Below, in pieces: positions 32,758 through 43,554 of a DNA stretch of 64,000 nt. Below the pieces are notes generated by a model. That model was not told the origin of the DNA, searched no databases, and saw nothing but the letters and a program-made list of their open reading frames with translations. Origin of the DNA: Hydrocarboniclastica marina (GTDB lineage: Bacteria > Pseudomonadota > Gammaproteobacteria > Pseudomonadales > Oleiphilaceae); the NCBI RefSeq assembly GCF_004851605.1, contig NZ_CP031093.1, forward strand, positions 930,001 through 994,000, given 5' to 3'. The translations under genes and the position numbers were made by a program. How positions within the stretch are numbered: the stretch's first letter is position 1; each line of letters begins with the position of its first letter.

Positions 32758-32900
32758 AGGATGCCTCTGTTGCTGATGCTGTAAGTCCGGCGAACGGCTC
32801 GCGTCCGACAGATCAAAAGAAGGGCGGAATTATACCGCTGCCGGGTCCGGGATGCGATCAGAGTCTGGTCAGGGGCAAAGAGAGGGGAGGTGGGGCTGTG

Positions 32901-33506
32901 TCACGGCTGGGAAGGGCGAAAACCGTTCAGCCGGTTCATGGCCTTGTTCCAGTCTCCGCGGGTTGCTTCGGCGAGTTCATCGCTGCTGGCCTCCATGGCT
33001 GCCGAGAGCGCTTCAGCTTCCGGTTTACCGAGCTTTCCAAGCACGTAGTTGACTACGGCGCTGCGATCCCCGGGATGGCCGATACCCAGACGAAGCCGAT
33101 GGAAATCGTTGGTGCCGAGGTGACTGATCAGGTCGCGCAAGCCATTGTGGCCGCCATGCCCGCCCCCGCGTTTGAGTTTGACGCTGCCGGGCTCCAGATC
33201 CAGCTCGTCGTGGGCGACGAGAATCTGTTGGGGCTGAAGTTTGAAGAAGTCCGCGAGAGCTTTTACGGATTGGCCGCTGCGGTTCATGTACGTGGTGGGG
33301 ATCAGTAAATGGAGGTCGGCGCCTTGCCAGTTTATGCGGCAGTAAAGACCGAGGTACTTTCGCTCAGGACGCAAGCTCTGCCCCGCGGCGCGGGCCAGAG
33401 CTTCCACGAAGAGCGCGCCGGCGTTATGTCGGGTCTGGGCATATTCCGGGCCTGGATTGCCCAGGCCCACCACCAGTTGGATATCCTGCTTAGCATTTTC
33501 TGGCAT
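32901..33506 (-). CDS. pth: Peptidyl-tRNA hydrolase
   Basis: 201 residues from ATG 33506; GTG 33518 is possible but GGTGGA is better placed for the ATG. Conserved features: [19 protein letters not shown] (the catalytic His of TRHNAG), [19 protein letters not shown] (catalytic Asp) and [12 protein letters not shown]. The enzyme frees tRNA from stalled peptides and is essential. The gene follows rplY by 39 bp, as in many proteobacteria. Confidence 0.96.
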   Translation of the reverse strand: MPENAKQDIQLVVGLGNPGPEYAQTRHNAGALFVEALARAAGQSLRPERKYLGLYCRINWQGADLHLLIPTTYMNRSGQSVKALADFFKLQPQQILVAHDELDLEPGSVKLKRGGGHGGHNGLRDLISHLGTNDFHRLRLGIGHPGDRSAVVNYVLGKLGKPEAEALSAAMEASSDELAEATRGDWNKAMNRLNGFRPSQP

Positions 33507-33545
33507 CGCGGATTCCACCCTGTAACATCCGGCGCTGGCGAGTGA

Positions 33546-34187
33546 TTACTCGCCGCCTTCCTCGCCTTCGTTTTCAGCATCTTCCGCTTCGTCGGCTTTG
33601 ACGCCGCGTGGCTTATGGATCGATGCAACCGCCAGGTCGTGGTCAGGACCTTGAGCGAGCGCGGCCAGACGAACGCCTTCCGGCAGCTTGAGGTCGCTGA
33701 GGTGAATGGTCTGGTCCATAGCCATACCGGACACATCGACTTCGATGAATTCAGGCAGGTCTTTTGGCAGACAGATCACTTCGACTTCGGTTTGCTGGTG
33801 AGAAACGATTCCGCCTTCCAGCTTGACTGCGGGAGCGGTGTCCTCATTCATGAAGTGCAGCGGTACGTTGACATGCAGTTCGTGGCCTTTTTCGACCCGC
33901 AGGAAATCAGCGTGGGTCAGAAGCGGCTTGAACGGGTGGCGCTGCAGATCTTTCAGGATCACGCTCTCTTCCTTGCCATCCAGATTCAGCGTCAGGATGT
34001 GGGAGAAGATTGCCTCGTGCTCAAGCGCCTTCTTCAGGTCGTTGTGCCACAGTGAGATAGCGACCGGTTCCTTATTGGCGCCGTAAATGATCGCCGGGAT
34101 TTTGCGTTCTTTGCGACGCAGGCGGCGGCTCGCACCTTTGCCCTTGTCATCGCGAAGAAACACTTCGAATGCGAATTCCTGTGCCAT
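33546..34187 (-). CDS. rplY: Ribosomal protein bL25 (Ctc, two-domain general stress form)
   Basis: 213 residues from ATG 34187. N-terminal 5S rRNA-binding domain (FEVFLRDDKGKGASRRLR, IIYGANKEP), then the Ctc C-terminal domain (VPLHFMNEDTAPAV, PEFIEVDVSGMAMDQT), and an acidic tail rich in Glu. The longer Ctc form is usual in pseudomonads. AGAGGA lies about 10 nt upstream. In the same run as prs (290 bp gap) and pth. Confidence 0.95.
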   Translation of the reverse strand: MAQEFAFEVFLRDDKGKGASRRLRRKERKIPAIIYGANKEPVAISLWHNDLKKALEHEAIFSHILTLNLDGKEESVILKDLQRHPFKPLLTHADFLRVEKGHELHVNVPLHFMNEDTAPAVKLEGGIVSHQQTEVEVICLPKDLPEFIEVDVSGMAMDQTIHLSDLKLPEGVRLAALAQGPDHDLAVASIHKPRGVKADEAEDAENEGEEGGE

Positions 34188-34477
34188 GGTAAAAAATTCC
34201 TCTGGAACGTTCTGTGCAGCTGGGTCAGCAACGCTCGTTGAGTTAAGTAACCCCGAACGACGCACTGGTCCTGCCACCTGGACTACCTCATGGGACCCGC
34301 GACCAGGTTCCGATGGGGCAGCTTGGAGTCCGGCATTTTGCCGAACGTAAAACGAAGAAAGAGCCCTCTACCTTTACCGTGCCTGTAACGGGCATCGATA
34401 ACCGGCATATGGCCCTTCTTCGGAAAAGTTGATTTTCGAGGCCTGCGACTGCGTGCTTAGCCCCTACTGATCAGCTC
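34188..34477. other. Intergenic region between prs and rplY (290 bp)
   Basis: No ORF. Contains the leader of rplY. GAAAGAGCCC near 34350 and GGCCCTTCTT near 34411 can pair as a long hairpin, a possible prs terminator or attenuator. Confidence 0.35.
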
Positions 34478-35422
34478 TTATTCAAACATCGCGCTGATGG
34501 ATTCTTCGTTATTGACCCGTCGAATGGATTCGGCCAATAGCTCCGCCATGCAAAGCGTGCGGATTTTAGCACACTTTCGGGCGTTGTCACCGAGAGGGAT
34601 CGTATCGCAGACCACCAGTTCATCAAGGCTGGACGCTTCGATGTTCTCGATGGCAGGGCCGGATAGCACCGGGTGGGTAATATAAGCCACCACATGCTCG
34701 GCGCCGTGCTCTTTCAGCGCGTTCGCGGCTTTGCAGAGCGTGCCCGAGGTATCGACGATATCATCCACCAGCACACAGGTTTTGCCTCGAACGTCGCCGA
34801 TGATATGCATTACCTGGGAAACGTTGGCTTTCGGACGGCGCTTATCGATTATTGCCAAGTCTGCATCATCAAGCCGTTTGGCAATAGCGCGGGCACGGAC
34901 AACACCGCCAACATCAGGCGAGACGACCACATAGTTCTCGAAGCGCTGACGCTTGATGTCTTCGATCAGTACTGGCGTCGCGTAGATGTTATCCACCGGG
35001 ATGTCGAAAAAGCCCTGAATCTGGTCGGCGTGGAGATCGACAGTCAGCACGCGGTCAACACCGACCTTGGTCATCATGTCGGCGACAACCTTGGCGCTGA
35101 TCGGAACACGCATGGAGCGTACGCGGCGATCCTGGCGGGCATATCCGAAATAGGGGATAACCGCGGTGATACGCGTGGCCGAAGCTCGGCGTAAGGCATC
35201 TACCAGGACAATCAGTTCCATCAGATTATCGTTGGTCGGGTTGCAAGTCGGCTGGATCACGAACACATCCCGACCTCGGACATTCTCATTGATCTCAATC
35301 GAAGTCTCGCCGTCACTGAATTTTCCAACAGTCGCGTCGCCCATGGGGATATGGAGTTTCTGGACGACTTTTTTGGCAAGCTCAGGATGCGCGTTGCCGG
35401 CGAATACCATCAGTTTGGACAC
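34478..35422 (-). CDS. prs: Ribose-phosphate pyrophosphokinase
   Basis: 314 residues from GTG 35422, chosen because AAGGA lies 7 nt upstream and because homologues start [15 protein letters not shown]. Other landmarks: [26 protein letters not shown] (ATP-binding) and [15 protein letters not shown], the PRPP loop. The enzyme makes PRPP for nucleotides, His and Trp. It follows ispE and tRNA-Gln as in Pseudomonas. The non-ATG start is unusual for such a strongly expressed gene. Confidence 0.96.
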   Translation of the reverse strand: MSKLMVFAGNAHPELAKKVVQKLHIPMGDATVGKFSDGETSIEINENVRGRDVFVIQPTCNPTNDNLMELIVLVDALRRASATRITAVIPYFGYARQDRRVRSMRVPISAKVVADMMTKVGVDRVLTVDLHADQIQGFFDIPVDNIYATPVLIEDIKRQRFENYVVVSPDVGGVVRARAIAKRLDDADLAIIDKRRPKANVSQVMHIIGDVRGKTCVLVDDIVDTSGTLCKAANALKEHGAEHVVAYITHPVLSGPAIENIEASSLDELVVCDTIPLGDNARKCAKIRTLCMAELLAESIRRVNNEESISAMFE

Positions 35423-35477
35423 GATCGAATCCTTCTGGGTTTCGTCTGAATGCTCGAGGGAGGTAGATGCAGGAATA

Positions 35478-35552
35478 TGGCTGGGGTGGCAGGATTCGAA
35501 CCTGCGCATGACGGGATCAAAACCCGTTGCCTTACCACTTGGCGACACCCCA
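35478..35552 (-). tRNA. tRNA-Gln (TTG anticodon)
   Basis: 75 bases. Acceptor TGGGGTG pairs with CACCCCA, anticodon loop TTTTGAT, T-arm GCAGG/CCTGC with TTCGAAT, and an encoded CCA. It lies between ispE and prs, the conserved place for it in this order of bacteria. Confidence 0.95.
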
Positions 35553-35568
35553 ATATCGGTCTTCGGCA

Positions 35569-36423
35569 TTAAAGGAGCTCAGTTAGCCGGTTATGAAGCG
35601 GAGAGCTATTCAGTCCTTTGGCTACGAACCCTTTAATTCCAGAGGGTCTATTTCTCAGAACCGCTAGGGCTCCGGATTCTGTCGGGAATCGGCTGAAAAT
35701 GCAAGCGCCGGTGCCGGTTAATCTGGCGTTACCGCACTCGCTTCTGAGCCATTGCAAGGCTTGTTCTACCGCTGGATAAAGCTCGCAGACAAGGGCTTCG
35801 CAATCGTTTCGGTAGTCCGAGTGATTCCCGTCAAAAGCGGGCGCTATTCTGATTGGCTTGCTGTTTCGTGTCAACCGCTCGTGGCGGAAAATCTGAGCCG
35901 TATTTACTGTGCAGGGTGGTATAAGCACAAGGTACCAGTCTTCGACCGGCGATGCGGGTGTGATCTGTTCTCCGATGCCTTCGGCCCAGGCAGCATGCCC
36001 TCTTACGAAAACCGGGACATCCGCGCCCAGTTCGAGGCCGACGCTGGCCAGCTCATCTGTGTGCAGATCCAGCCCCCATAGGCGATTCAGGGCCAGTAGC
36101 GTGGTGGCTGCGTCTGAACTGCCGCCGCCGAGCCCGCCGCCCATGGGGATGCGCTTGTCCAGGTGGATGGTGACTCCGGTTGGGGGGCTACCAATGTAGC
36201 TGCGGAGTTTGTTTGCGGCCTTGACGACCAGGTTCTCCGCCGGATCGAAACCGGGCAAGTCTGGCGACAGGCGAACGCCAGTGCCGGAGTCGAGCTGAAA
36301 AGAGAGGCTGTCGCCAAAATCCAGAAACTGAAAAAGGGTCTGCAGAGTGTGATAACCGTCATCACGACGGCCAGTAATATGCAAGAACAGATTCAGCTTG
36401 GCGGGTGCGGGCAAGGTTAGCAT
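35569..36423 (-). CDS. ispE: 4-diphosphocytidyl-2-C-methyl-D-erythritol kinase
   Basis: 284 residues from ATG 36423, 13 bp after the lolB stop. GHMP kinase motifs: [38 protein letters not shown] (ATP loop) and [10 protein letters not shown]. It phosphorylates CDP-methylerythritol in the non-mevalonate isoprenoid pathway. The third gene of the TPR - lolB - ispE set. Confidence 0.96.
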   Translation of the reverse strand: MLTLPAPAKLNLFLHITGRRDDGYHTLQTLFQFLDFGDSLSFQLDSGTGVRLSPDLPGFDPAENLVVKAANKLRSYIGSPPTGVTIHLDKRIPMGGGLGGGSSDAATTLLALNRLWGLDLHTDELASVGLELGADVPVFVRGHAAWAEGIGEQITPASPVEDWYLVLIPPCTVNTAQIFRHERLTRNSKPIRIAPAFDGNHSDYRNDCEALVCELYPAVEQALQWLRSECGNARLTGTGACIFSRFPTESGALAVLRNRPSGIKGFVAKGLNSSPLHNRLTELL

Positions 36424-36436
36424 CGGGCTTATCAAT

Positions 36437-37078
36437 CTATTGGCTTTGCCAGCGGCTGATGGCAAGCCGGACGCGGGCTTCGCCATTGGTTGCGGTGATC
36501 AATCGCGGTAGGGCGGGTCGGCGTTCCGTTGGTTCGCTGTAGCGTTCAAAATAGACGTCCCATCCTGCCTGGGACAGCATTTTCAGCGTGTCCTGGTCAC
36601 CAAAACCCAGCGCCGAAGGCTGCCCTGGCGCTGGAATGCCGCGGACCCAGTAAGGCAGAACAGCGAGGGGCAGGCGCCAGCCAGTGACTTCCCTGACAAG
36701 CGCCTCAGGGTCGTCAGAGACGTAGCTCTCGCCGTCGGCTGTACGGATCAGCAACTGATGACGGTCGCCCATAAGCTCAACGCTGCCCATGCCAAGAAAG
36801 GCCGACGAAAGCTGCAAGTGGTATGCGTCACTTTGCTGGGACCAGCGGTTGATTATCGCGCTCTGGGATTGATCCGCCTGCCGAACCGCGATCTTCCCAA
36901 TGAGCTCCCATTCGTCGAACGCGCGGAGCGCTTTCTCCCGCTCGTGCCAGTCGCTTGGTTTTGCACGGCTCAGGCCAGTGTCATCGGGGAGGTGGATGCG
37001 AGTACTACAAGCCGTCAGCGCAAGTAACACCAGACCTGGCAGGAGAAAGCGACCTGCCCTGCGACCTAAGTCAAACAT
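36437..37078 (-). CDS. lolB: Outer-membrane lipoprotein LolB
   Basis: 213 residues. Lipobox LTACS with Cys near 24, then REKALRAFDEWELIGKIAVRQ, SQSAIINRWSQQSDAYHLQL and PYWVRGIPAPGQPS, all typical of LolB, which receives lipoproteins from LolA and places them in the outer membrane. Its ATG overlaps the stop of the TPR gene (TGATG). Confidence 0.95.
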   Translation of the reverse strand: MFDLGRRAGRFLLPGLVLLALTACSTRIHLPDDTGLSRAKPSDWHEREKALRAFDEWELIGKIAVRQADQSQSAIINRWSQQSDAYHLQLSSAFLGMGSVELMGDRHQLLIRTADGESYVSDDPEALVREVTGWRLPLAVLPYWVRGIPAPGQPSALGFGDQDTLKMLSQAGWDVYFERYSEPTERRPALPRLITATNGEARVRLAISRWQSQ

Positions 37079-38865
37079 CAGTCGGACTCCAGGTTGACAC
37101 CCAGGCGCTCAAGGGTTTCGATCAGAATATCGTCTTGGCCGTGTTCGTCCAGGGCATGGCTCCAGATCCGGCGGGCATCGTCCTGACGTCCCTGGGACCA
37201 GAGTATCTCGCCGAGATGAGCCGCGACTTCCGGGTCAGGAAAGTTCTCGTATGCGGTTCTGATGTAATCAAGGGCCTTCTGCTTGTTCCCCATCTTGAAG
37301 TGGAGCCAGCCAAGGCTGTCGAGGATGGCCGGGTTGTCGGGCGCGAGCTCGTGGGCGCGACTGATCAGTTCCATCGCTTCATCGTAACGATCGGTCTTTA
37401 CCGTCAGCGTGTAGCCCAGTGCATTAAGTGCGACCGGGTTGTCAGGTTCGTGTTCTATGATCCAGCGCAGGTCCTGCTCTGCGGCTGCCAGGTTGCCTAG
37501 CTGGTCGTTGATCATCGAACGGGCATAGCGAAGGCTTACATTTTCGGGAAACTCCGCAATAGCCTGGTCTGCAGCGGCGACAGCCTCATAGGGGCGGTCA
37601 ATGTCATTCAGCAGATCGACCTCGACCAGCCAAAGACGGTCAGCCTGGTCAGGCATGCGCAGGCGCAGGCGCTCGAGCCGGTCAAGGGCGGTGTCCAGTT
37701 CACCCTGCTCCGCCTGAATCTCGCCTGCGCGCGTTAGTGCTGAGAAGAATTGCGGGCCGCCTTCGACCTGGAGGTAGTGGGAGAGGGCTTTGTCACTTTT
37801 GCCGGTCGACTCTGCCAGACGGCCCAGGTAAAAGTGCGCTTCATTCACGTGCGCGTTCTGTTCAAGCAGCATCTCAAGCTGCTCTCGTGCCAGCTTGGAT
37901 TGATTGTTCTCTAGTGCGACCAGTGCATAGGACAGCCGCAAGGTGTGGTTTTCCGGTGACAGTTCTGTCAGGCGCTCAAACTCATCCTGGGCAGCCTGGA
38001 GCTGCTTTGCGTCGACCAGCATGCGAGCATAAAGTGTGCCTAGCTTCCGGCTCTCCGGGTAGCGCCGGGTCTGGCTGCGCAGGTACGAAACAGCCTCGTC
38101 ACGCTCGCCGGCCTCGAACAGCAAGGTGCTGTACAGCGCGATGGCGGGCTGATACTCGGCGTCTTTTTCCAGTAGTGGCTTAAGTGTGGCGATTGCTTCG
38201 TCGGCGCGGCCGACGGTGTACTGAAGTACCGCCAGGTTAAAGGCGATTTCGCTGCGCTTGGGGTGCTCGGCCAGCAGCTTCTGGAAGGTGTCTATCAGCT
38301 TTTCCTGTTCCTCCGCAGGCAGGCCAGCCGCGTAATTGCCAAGGTTGTCAAAACCGGCGCGCTCATCCTGGGCGTAGATTTTCTCCATGTACCCGAGTGC
38401 GGTTTCGTAATCGTTGTGCTTGATGGCCTGTACCGAGGCCACTCGGAGCGCCTCAAGATTGTCGGGGTCGACATCGAGCCAGGTCTTGGCAACCTGATAC
38501 TGGGCGTTATCCGCGCCGAGACCTTGGGCGAACTGCATCGCGCGTCGGATCACACCAGGGTCTCGCGTGCGCTTGGCCGCCTCGACGTAATTTATGAGGG
38601 TGACATCGAAGCGGCCACGCTCGGCCGCCATTTCCGCCGCAAGCAGTCCATAGAGAATATTAGCCTGAAAGGGGCGTTCCACCGCCGCGGGCTTTTCTTT
38701 TCCGGCCCCTTCTTCACCGGCGGCCTGCGGGGCTGCTTCTTCTGCCCGGGTGTCGCTGGCCTGTTCGGCTTGGGCAGGGCTGGTTTCTTCTTCGTTGCCA
38801 AGCGTGGAACAGCCGGTCAGGAGAACGCCCGACAAGCACAGACTTAGAAGGAAGGTCTTGCGCAT
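37078..38865 (-). CDS. TPR-repeat lipoprotein
   Basis: 595 residues. Lipobox LLTGCS with Cys near 19, an Ala/Glu-rich low-complexity linker, then about a dozen TPR repeats (for example LLAEHPKRSEIAFNLAVLQYT, NPVALNALGYTLTVKTDRYDEA, NPAILDSLGWLHFKMGN). The protein is presumably anchored to the outer membrane, facing the periplasm. It is the first gene of the lolB-ispE set, divergent from hemA, as PA4667 is in P. aeruginosa. Its function is unknown; TPRs indicate protein-protein contacts. Confidence 0.92.
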   Translation of the reverse strand: MRKTFLLSLCLSGVLLTGCSTLGNEEETSPAQAEQASDTRAEEAAPQAAGEEGAGKEKPAAVERPFQANILYGLLAAEMAAERGRFDVTLINYVEAAKRTRDPGVIRRAMQFAQGLGADNAQYQVAKTWLDVDPDNLEALRVASVQAIKHNDYETALGYMEKIYAQDERAGFDNLGNYAAGLPAEEQEKLIDTFQKLLAEHPKRSEIAFNLAVLQYTVGRADEAIATLKPLLEKDAEYQPAIALYSTLLFEAGERDEAVSYLRSQTRRYPESRKLGTLYARMLVDAKQLQAAQDEFERLTELSPENHTLRLSYALVALENNQSKLAREQLEMLLEQNAHVNEAHFYLGRLAESTGKSDKALSHYLQVEGGPQFFSALTRAGEIQAEQGELDTALDRLERLRLRMPDQADRLWLVEVDLLNDIDRPYEAVAAADQAIAEFPENVSLRYARSMINDQLGNLAAAEQDLRWIIEHEPDNPVALNALGYTLTVKTDRYDEAMELISRAHELAPDNPAILDSLGWLHFKMGNKQKALDYIRTAYENFPDPEVAAHLGEILWSQGRQDDARRIWSHALDEHGQDDILIETLERLGVNLESD

Positions 38866-39260
38866 TTTTATTCCGTTACCGGTGAAGGTGGCCGTAATTA
38901 TTCACAGTTGATACTGGATCACGGCCAGCTTGATTCAGACTCGGCCACCGCTATCTGGAGGACGGTGACAATGGGGGGCGTCTGGCGCTGGCCTTCGCCC
39001 TGAGCAGGGTTAATCATGGCATAGGCTTGCGCGCTTTCCCAACATCGGCGCCATTATCAGACCGCGTAGCACCCGACATGAAGGTGGTCGAAGCTACTGC
39101 AGAACGGTAGAATAACCGGTGAGAGAGGTTGATTTTTCCGCGTACCACCGGCCTGTCGGGTACGGGCTCGGAGATTTCATCAAAAAAACCGGTAGAGCGA
39201 ACTGTAAAAATAAGCAGGGCTCAGCCGGCCTTACAGCATCCATGAGATGACAAGCGACTG
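38866..39260. promoter_or_regulatory. Divergent region between the TPR gene and hemA
   Basis: 395 bp, no ORF. A CGTACC...GGTACG hairpin is at 39141-39164, and the 80 bp before hemA are AT-rich with ATCAAAAAAACC and TGTAAAAATAAG. Contains both promoters; none can be fixed by eye. Confidence 0.4.
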
Positions 39261-40589
39261 ATGTCAGTACTGGTTCTTGGTGTTAATCACCGTACAGCGT
39301 CCGTAGCTGTGCGGGAGCGACTCGCGGTTAGCGAGGAGCAATGTGCCCGTGTTCTGCAGTCCGGTCGGCAGATCTGTGGGCTGCGCGAACTGGCGGTGCT
39401 ATCCACCTGTAACCGGACGGAGGTTTATGCCGCTGATGAGGCGCCCGACGGGGAGGCGTTACTGCAGTGGCTGGCCGCAGAGCAGGGTATCCCCATGGAT
39501 GCGCTGCGCCCCTGCATCTACCAATATGAAGGCGAAGCCGCCGCCCGGCATATGATGCGCGTTGCTTCCGGGCTTGATTCGCTGGTTCTGGGTGAACCGC
39601 AGATTCTCGGGCAGTTGAAGGATGCGTTCTCCCATGCGAGGGCTGCACAAAGTCTCGGTACCGAGCTGGGCCGTCTGTTTGAACATACCTTCGGCGTCGC
39701 CAAGCGCGTCAGAACCGATACCGCCATTGGTGAAAACCCGGTCTCGGTGGCCTACGCGGCAGTGGCCATGGCCAAACATATTTTCTCCGATATGGCCCAG
39801 AGCCGCGCCTTGCTGATTGGCGCAGGGCGAACCATTGAACTGGTCGCGCGCCATCTGCGCGAGGTGGGGGTGGCGCATATTGTCGTGGCCAATCGCACGT
39901 TGGAGCGCGCCGAGCGCGTCGCCCGCAGTTGTGCCGGGGAGGCCATCCTGCTCTCTGAAATTCCCGACAACCTGGCGCGGGCGGATATTGTCATATCTTC
40001 GACCGCTAGCCCCCTGCCGATTCTGGGTAAAGGAGCGGTCGAGCGGGCGTTGCGTAAGCGCAAGCACAAGCCCATGTTCATGGTCGATATCGCCGTTCCA
40101 CGGGATATTGAATCCGAAGTTGCCAGGCTGGACGACGTCTATCTCTATACGGTGGACGATCTGCAACAGGTCATTCAGGACAATGTCCGGTCCCGGGAGG
40201 GAGCGGCCCAGGAAGCCGAACACCTTATCGAAGCAGGCGCGGCAGACTATATGTACCAGCGACGCGCCCTTGATTCAGTCGCCGTATTAAAGCAGTTCCG
40301 CAGTCAGGCCGAACGGGCCCGGGACGTCGAGCTGGCCAAAGCCAGCCGGGCTCTGGCCAGTGGACAGAACCCTGAGCAGGTACTCCAGCTACTGGCCCGG
40401 GCGCTGACCCGGAAGCTGGTTCATGAGCCCACGGTAAGCGTGCGGCGCGCCGCAGCAGATGGGCGAACCGAAGTGGCAGACTGGCTCCGGGAGCTTTATA
40501 ACCTGCAGCATGAAGAAGGTGCAGCGCAAGTGGAGACCGAGCTCGATAAGCTGGCATCGGTTACGCCGCTGCACCGGGCCGGTCGCTAG
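39261..40589 (+). CDS. hemA: Glutamyl-tRNA reductase
   Basis: 442 residues. VLGVNHRTASVAVRERLA, LSTCNRTEVYA (active-site Cys), SGLDSLVLGEPQILGQ and GAGRTIELVARHL are signatures. It makes glutamate-1-semialdehyde from Glu-tRNA, the first committed step of haem synthesis in the C5 pathway. First gene of hemA-prfA-prmC-moeB; the prfA start is 130 bp downstream. Confidence 0.97.
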   Translation: MSVLVLGVNHRTASVAVRERLAVSEEQCARVLQSGRQICGLRELAVLSTCNRTEVYAADEAPDGEALLQWLAAEQGIPMDALRPCIYQYEGEAAARHMMRVASGLDSLVLGEPQILGQLKDAFSHARAAQSLGTELGRLFEHTFGVAKRVRTDTAIGENPVSVAYAAVAMAKHIFSDMAQSRALLIGAGRTIELVARHLREVGVAHIVVANRTLERAERVARSCAGEAILLSEIPDNLARADIVISSTASPLPILGKGAVERALRKRKHKPMFMVDIAVPRDIESEVARLDDVYLYTVDDLQQVIQDNVRSREGAAQEAEHLIEAGAADYMYQRRALDSVAVLKQFRSQAERARDVELAKASRALASGQNPEQVLQLLARALTRKLVHEPTVSVRRAAADGRTEVADWLRELYNLQHEEGAAQVETELDKLASVTPLHRAGR

Positions 40590-40719
40590 TGCGCTAGGGC
40601 TCGGTCACACTTTACTTATCTACGGAGCCTGTCGTTTTGCCGTTGGGGTGCAAACCCCAGGATCAGCTTCATTCTTATTGTCGCCATGACCAGTCCGGCA
40701 TGGCCTTCGCAGGAACCCT

Positions 40720-41805
40720 ATGAAACCCTCAATTGCTGCAAAGCTGGAGCGTCTGCTCGAACGTCATGAAGAAGTCAGCGCGCTGCTAGGCGATCCCGGC
40801 GTTATTGGCGACCAGGAGCGTTTCCGCAGCCTGTCCCGCGAGTTTTCTGAGCTTGAGCCATTGGTCAGTTGTTACCAGAACTACCGGCGCGTCCTGGATG
40901 ACCTCAAAGCGGCTGAAGACCTGAGCCGCGACAAGGATCCGGAGATGCGCGCGATGGCGGAAGAGGAAATGGCGCAGGCGCAGTCACGTGAGGAGGAGCT
41001 TGGCGAAGAGTTGCAGAAGCTGCTGTTGCCGCGCGATCCCCGGGACAACAATAACGCTTTCCTTGAAATCAGGGCCGGTACAGGCGGCGACGAGGCCGCT
41101 ATCTTTGCGGGTGATCTTTTCAGAATGTATGGCCGTTATGCTGAGCGGCAGGGTTGGAAAGTCGAGATTATCAGCGCCAGCGAAGGCGAGCATGGCGGTT
41201 TCAAGGAAGTGATCGCCAACGTCAGTGGTAACGGCGTCTACGGCAAGCTTAAATTTGAATCAGGAGCTCATCGGGTACAACGTGTGCCTGAAACGGAGAG
41301 CCAGGGGCGGATCCACACTTCGGCCTGCACCGTGGCTGTCTTGCCTGAGCTGGCTGAGAGCGAAGCGATCGAGATCAGCAAGAATGATCTGCGCATCGAT
41401 ACTTTCCGTGCCTCCGGGGCCGGCGGCCAGCACGTCAACAAAACCGATTCTGCCATACGCCTGACGCACCTGCCCACCGGCCTGGTGGTGGAATGCCAGG
41501 ATGAGCGCTCACAGCATAAAAACCGTGCCAAGGCCATGGCCCTGCTGCAGTCCCGGCTCGAGAATGCAGAGTCTGAGCGACAACGGAAAGATCGCGCCGA
41601 TGCCCGGAAGAGCCTGGTGGGCAGCGGTGACCGCTCCGAGCGGATCCGTACGTACAACTTCCCCCAGGGGCGTTTGACCGACCATCGAATCAACCTGACG
41701 CTATACAAGCTCGAAGAAATAGTCGCCGGTAATCTCGACGAAGTAGTCGGGCCTCTCATGCAGGAGCATCAGGCCGACCTGCTTGCGGCCATGACCGAGG
41801 AATGA
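40720..41805 (+). CDS. prfA: Peptide chain release factor 1
   Basis: 361 residues, usual length. [15 protein letters not shown] has the GGQ motif that triggers peptide release; codon-recognition domain residues are in the middle ([14 protein letters not shown]). RF1 acts at UAA and UAG. Its last four bases ATGA contain the start of prmC, so the two are coupled: PrmC methylates the GGQ glutamine of this protein. Confidence 0.97.
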   Translation: MKPSIAAKLERLLERHEEVSALLGDPGVIGDQERFRSLSREFSELEPLVSCYQNYRRVLDDLKAAEDLSRDKDPEMRAMAEEEMAQAQSREEELGEELQKLLLPRDPRDNNNAFLEIRAGTGGDEAAIFAGDLFRMYGRYAERQGWKVEIISASEGEHGGFKEVIANVSGNGVYGKLKFESGAHRVQRVPETESQGRIHTSACTVAVLPELAESEAIEISKNDLRIDTFRASGAGGQHVNKTDSAIRLTHLPTGLVVECQDERSQHKNRAKAMALLQSRLENAESERQRKDRADARKSLVGSGDRSERIRTYNFPQGRLTDHRINLTLYKLEEIVAGNLDEVVGPLMQEHQADLLAAMTEE

Positions 41806-42710
41806 GCCGACCGACCATAGCGCAGGCGTTAAGAGAGGGGGCGGCTCGTATACAGGCAGCCCACAAGGCTTATGCAGATGCCGGCAGCAGCCCAGGCCTG
41901 GATACGCAACTTTTGTTGAGCAAGGCGACCGGGCGCAGCCGCAGCGGGCTGTTTGCCTGGTCCGACCGGGTACTCGATGAGGCGGAGGAGGCTGAGTTTG
42001 AACAGCTCCTGGCGCGCCGGGTTGCAGGGGAGCCGGTAGCTCACCTCGTGGGGTCGCGCGAGTTCTGGTCGCTGCCGCTGGTCGTGTCCCCCGCCACGCT
42101 GATTCCCCGGCCAGATACAGAGTGCCTGGTTGAGCAGGCCCTGGCCTTGGGCCTCTCTTCATCGGCGCGCGTGCTCGACCTGGGAACAGGCAGTGGCGCG
42201 ATAGCACTGGCGCTCGCTACAGAGCAGCGTGGCTGGGATATCACGGCCACGGACAGTTCGGAAGAGGCCCTCAGGCTCGCTCGCATCAACTGCCTCAACC
42301 TGAATCTGACGCGCGTGCGCTTATGCCAGAGCGACTGGTTTGACGGAATCGGTGATGAGCGGTTTGATCTCATCGTTTCGAATCCGCCCTATATTGCCGT
42401 TGATGACCCTCACCTGCGTCAGGGCGATCTTCGCTACGAGCCAGGCTCCGCCCTTGTAAGCGGCCATGACGGACTGGCAGATCTGCGCCGGATCATTGCA
42501 GAATCACCGCAGCACCTGGATAGCGGCGGCTGGCTGCTGCTTGAACATGGTTATGATCAGGCCGAAGCGGTGGCCAATCTTTTGCAGAAGCAGGGATACA
42601 CCAGCATTGGTCTGCGTAGGGATTATGGCGGCCAGCCGCGGGTCACACAGGGCCAATGGGTCATGCAATCGCCTGTAACCCGGTCCTGCGACCAGGCCGG
42701 CAAAAGCTGA
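41802..42710 (+). CDS. prmC: Peptide chain release factor N5-glutamine methyltransferase
   Basis: 302 residues. N-terminal helical domain, then [15 protein letters not shown] (SAM-binding), and IVSNPPYIA, the NPPY motif that contacts the target glutamine. It methylates the GGQ of RF1 and RF2. Start overlaps prfA stop (ATGA). The following moeB-like gene starts 12 nt later. Confidence 0.97.
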   Translation: MSRPTIAQALREGAARIQAAHKAYADAGSSPGLDTQLLLSKATGRSRSGLFAWSDRVLDEAEEAEFEQLLARRVAGEPVAHLVGSREFWSLPLVVSPATLIPRPDTECLVEQALALGLSSSARVLDLGTGSGAIALALATEQRGWDITATDSSEEALRLARINCLNLNLTRVRLCQSDWFDGIGDERFDLIVSNPPYIAVDDPHLRQGDLRYEPGSALVSGHDGLADLRRIIAESPQHLDSGGWLLLEHGYDQAEAVANLLQKQGYTSIGLRRDYGGQPRVTQGQWVMQSPVTRSCDQAGKS

Positions 42711-42722
42711 GAGCAGATGTGA

Positions 42723-43490
42723 ATGGGAAATGTCCAACTAGACGATGAGGCGCTAGAGCGTTATAGCCGTCAGCTGCTGATGCCAGCGTTCGATGTAAAA
42801 GGCCAGCAGCGGCTTCTGCAAAGCAGCGTTTTGGTGGTCGGGGCCGGGGGGCTGGGTTGCCCGGTGGTACTTTACCTGGCAGCAGCCGGGCTAGGCCGTT
42901 TGCGTGTGTTTGATCCGGATCGCGTGGAACTGGCAAATCTGCAGCGGCAGATCGCTTTCAGCATGGCTGACCTGGGGCGCCCCAAGGCTGAGGTGCTATG
43001 CGAACGGGCCAGCGCCATCAACCCCCACGTTACACTCCAGCCGAGAATCGAAATGCTGGACCCCGACAGTCTGCGGATCGAAGTGAAGTGCGTCGACCTT
43101 GTGATCGACGCCAGCGACAATTTTGCGACGCGCTTCGCCGTAAATAATGCTTGCGTAGAGGCTGGTGTTCCGCTTTTGTCAGGGGCTGCGATCCGGGCGG
43201 AGGGGCAGGTGGTACTGTTTCACCCTGCTTCCCAGGCGGGAGGCTGCTATCAGTGCCTTTACAGCAACACGGACGAGCCTGAGCTGGGTTGCTCTGATGC
43301 GGGCGTGATGGGGCCACTCGTCGGAATGATCGGAACCGTTCAGGCCATGGAAGCGATAAAATGGCTGTCCGGGGTCGGGCGTGGGCTAGCCGGTCGTTTG
43401 CTGGTACTGGATGCCTGGCAGATGCAATGGCGTGAGTTGCGTCTGGTGGCGGACCAGGACTGCCCGGTCTGTCGCGGCGTTACGGCGTGA
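42723..43490 (+). CDS. moeB: MoeB/ThiF-family adenylyltransferase
   Basis: 255 residues. VLVVGAGGLGCPVVLYLAAAG is the nucleotide-binding loop, DPDRVELANLQRQI the second ATP-binding region, and CxxC pairs (CYQCLY, CPVCRG) bind structural zinc. MoeB adenylates the C-terminus of MoaD for molybdopterin; ThiF does the same for ThiS, and sequence alone does not decide. In this operon MoeB is the usual assignment. Confidence 0.88.
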   Translation: MGNVQLDDEALERYSRQLLMPAFDVKGQQRLLQSSVLVVGAGGLGCPVVLYLAAAGLGRLRVFDPDRVELANLQRQIAFSMADLGRPKAEVLCERASAINPHVTLQPRIEMLDPDSLRIEVKCVDLVIDASDNFATRFAVNNACVEAGVPLLSGAAIRAEGQVVLFHPASQAGGCYQCLYSNTDEPELGCSDAGVMGPLVGMIGTVQAMEAIKWLSGVGRGLAGRLLVLDAWQMQWRELRLVADQDCPVCRGVTA

Positions 43491-43554
43491 TCCAGGCGAA
43501 TCTCGAGCGAGGGCGGAACAGGCCCGGGACAGATGGAAGTCAGTGGAGGCGCCC

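Noticed and set aside
31465-32784. Plus-strand ORF of 439 residues opposite ychF
   Set aside because: It is antisense to a clear ychF gene and has no family features.
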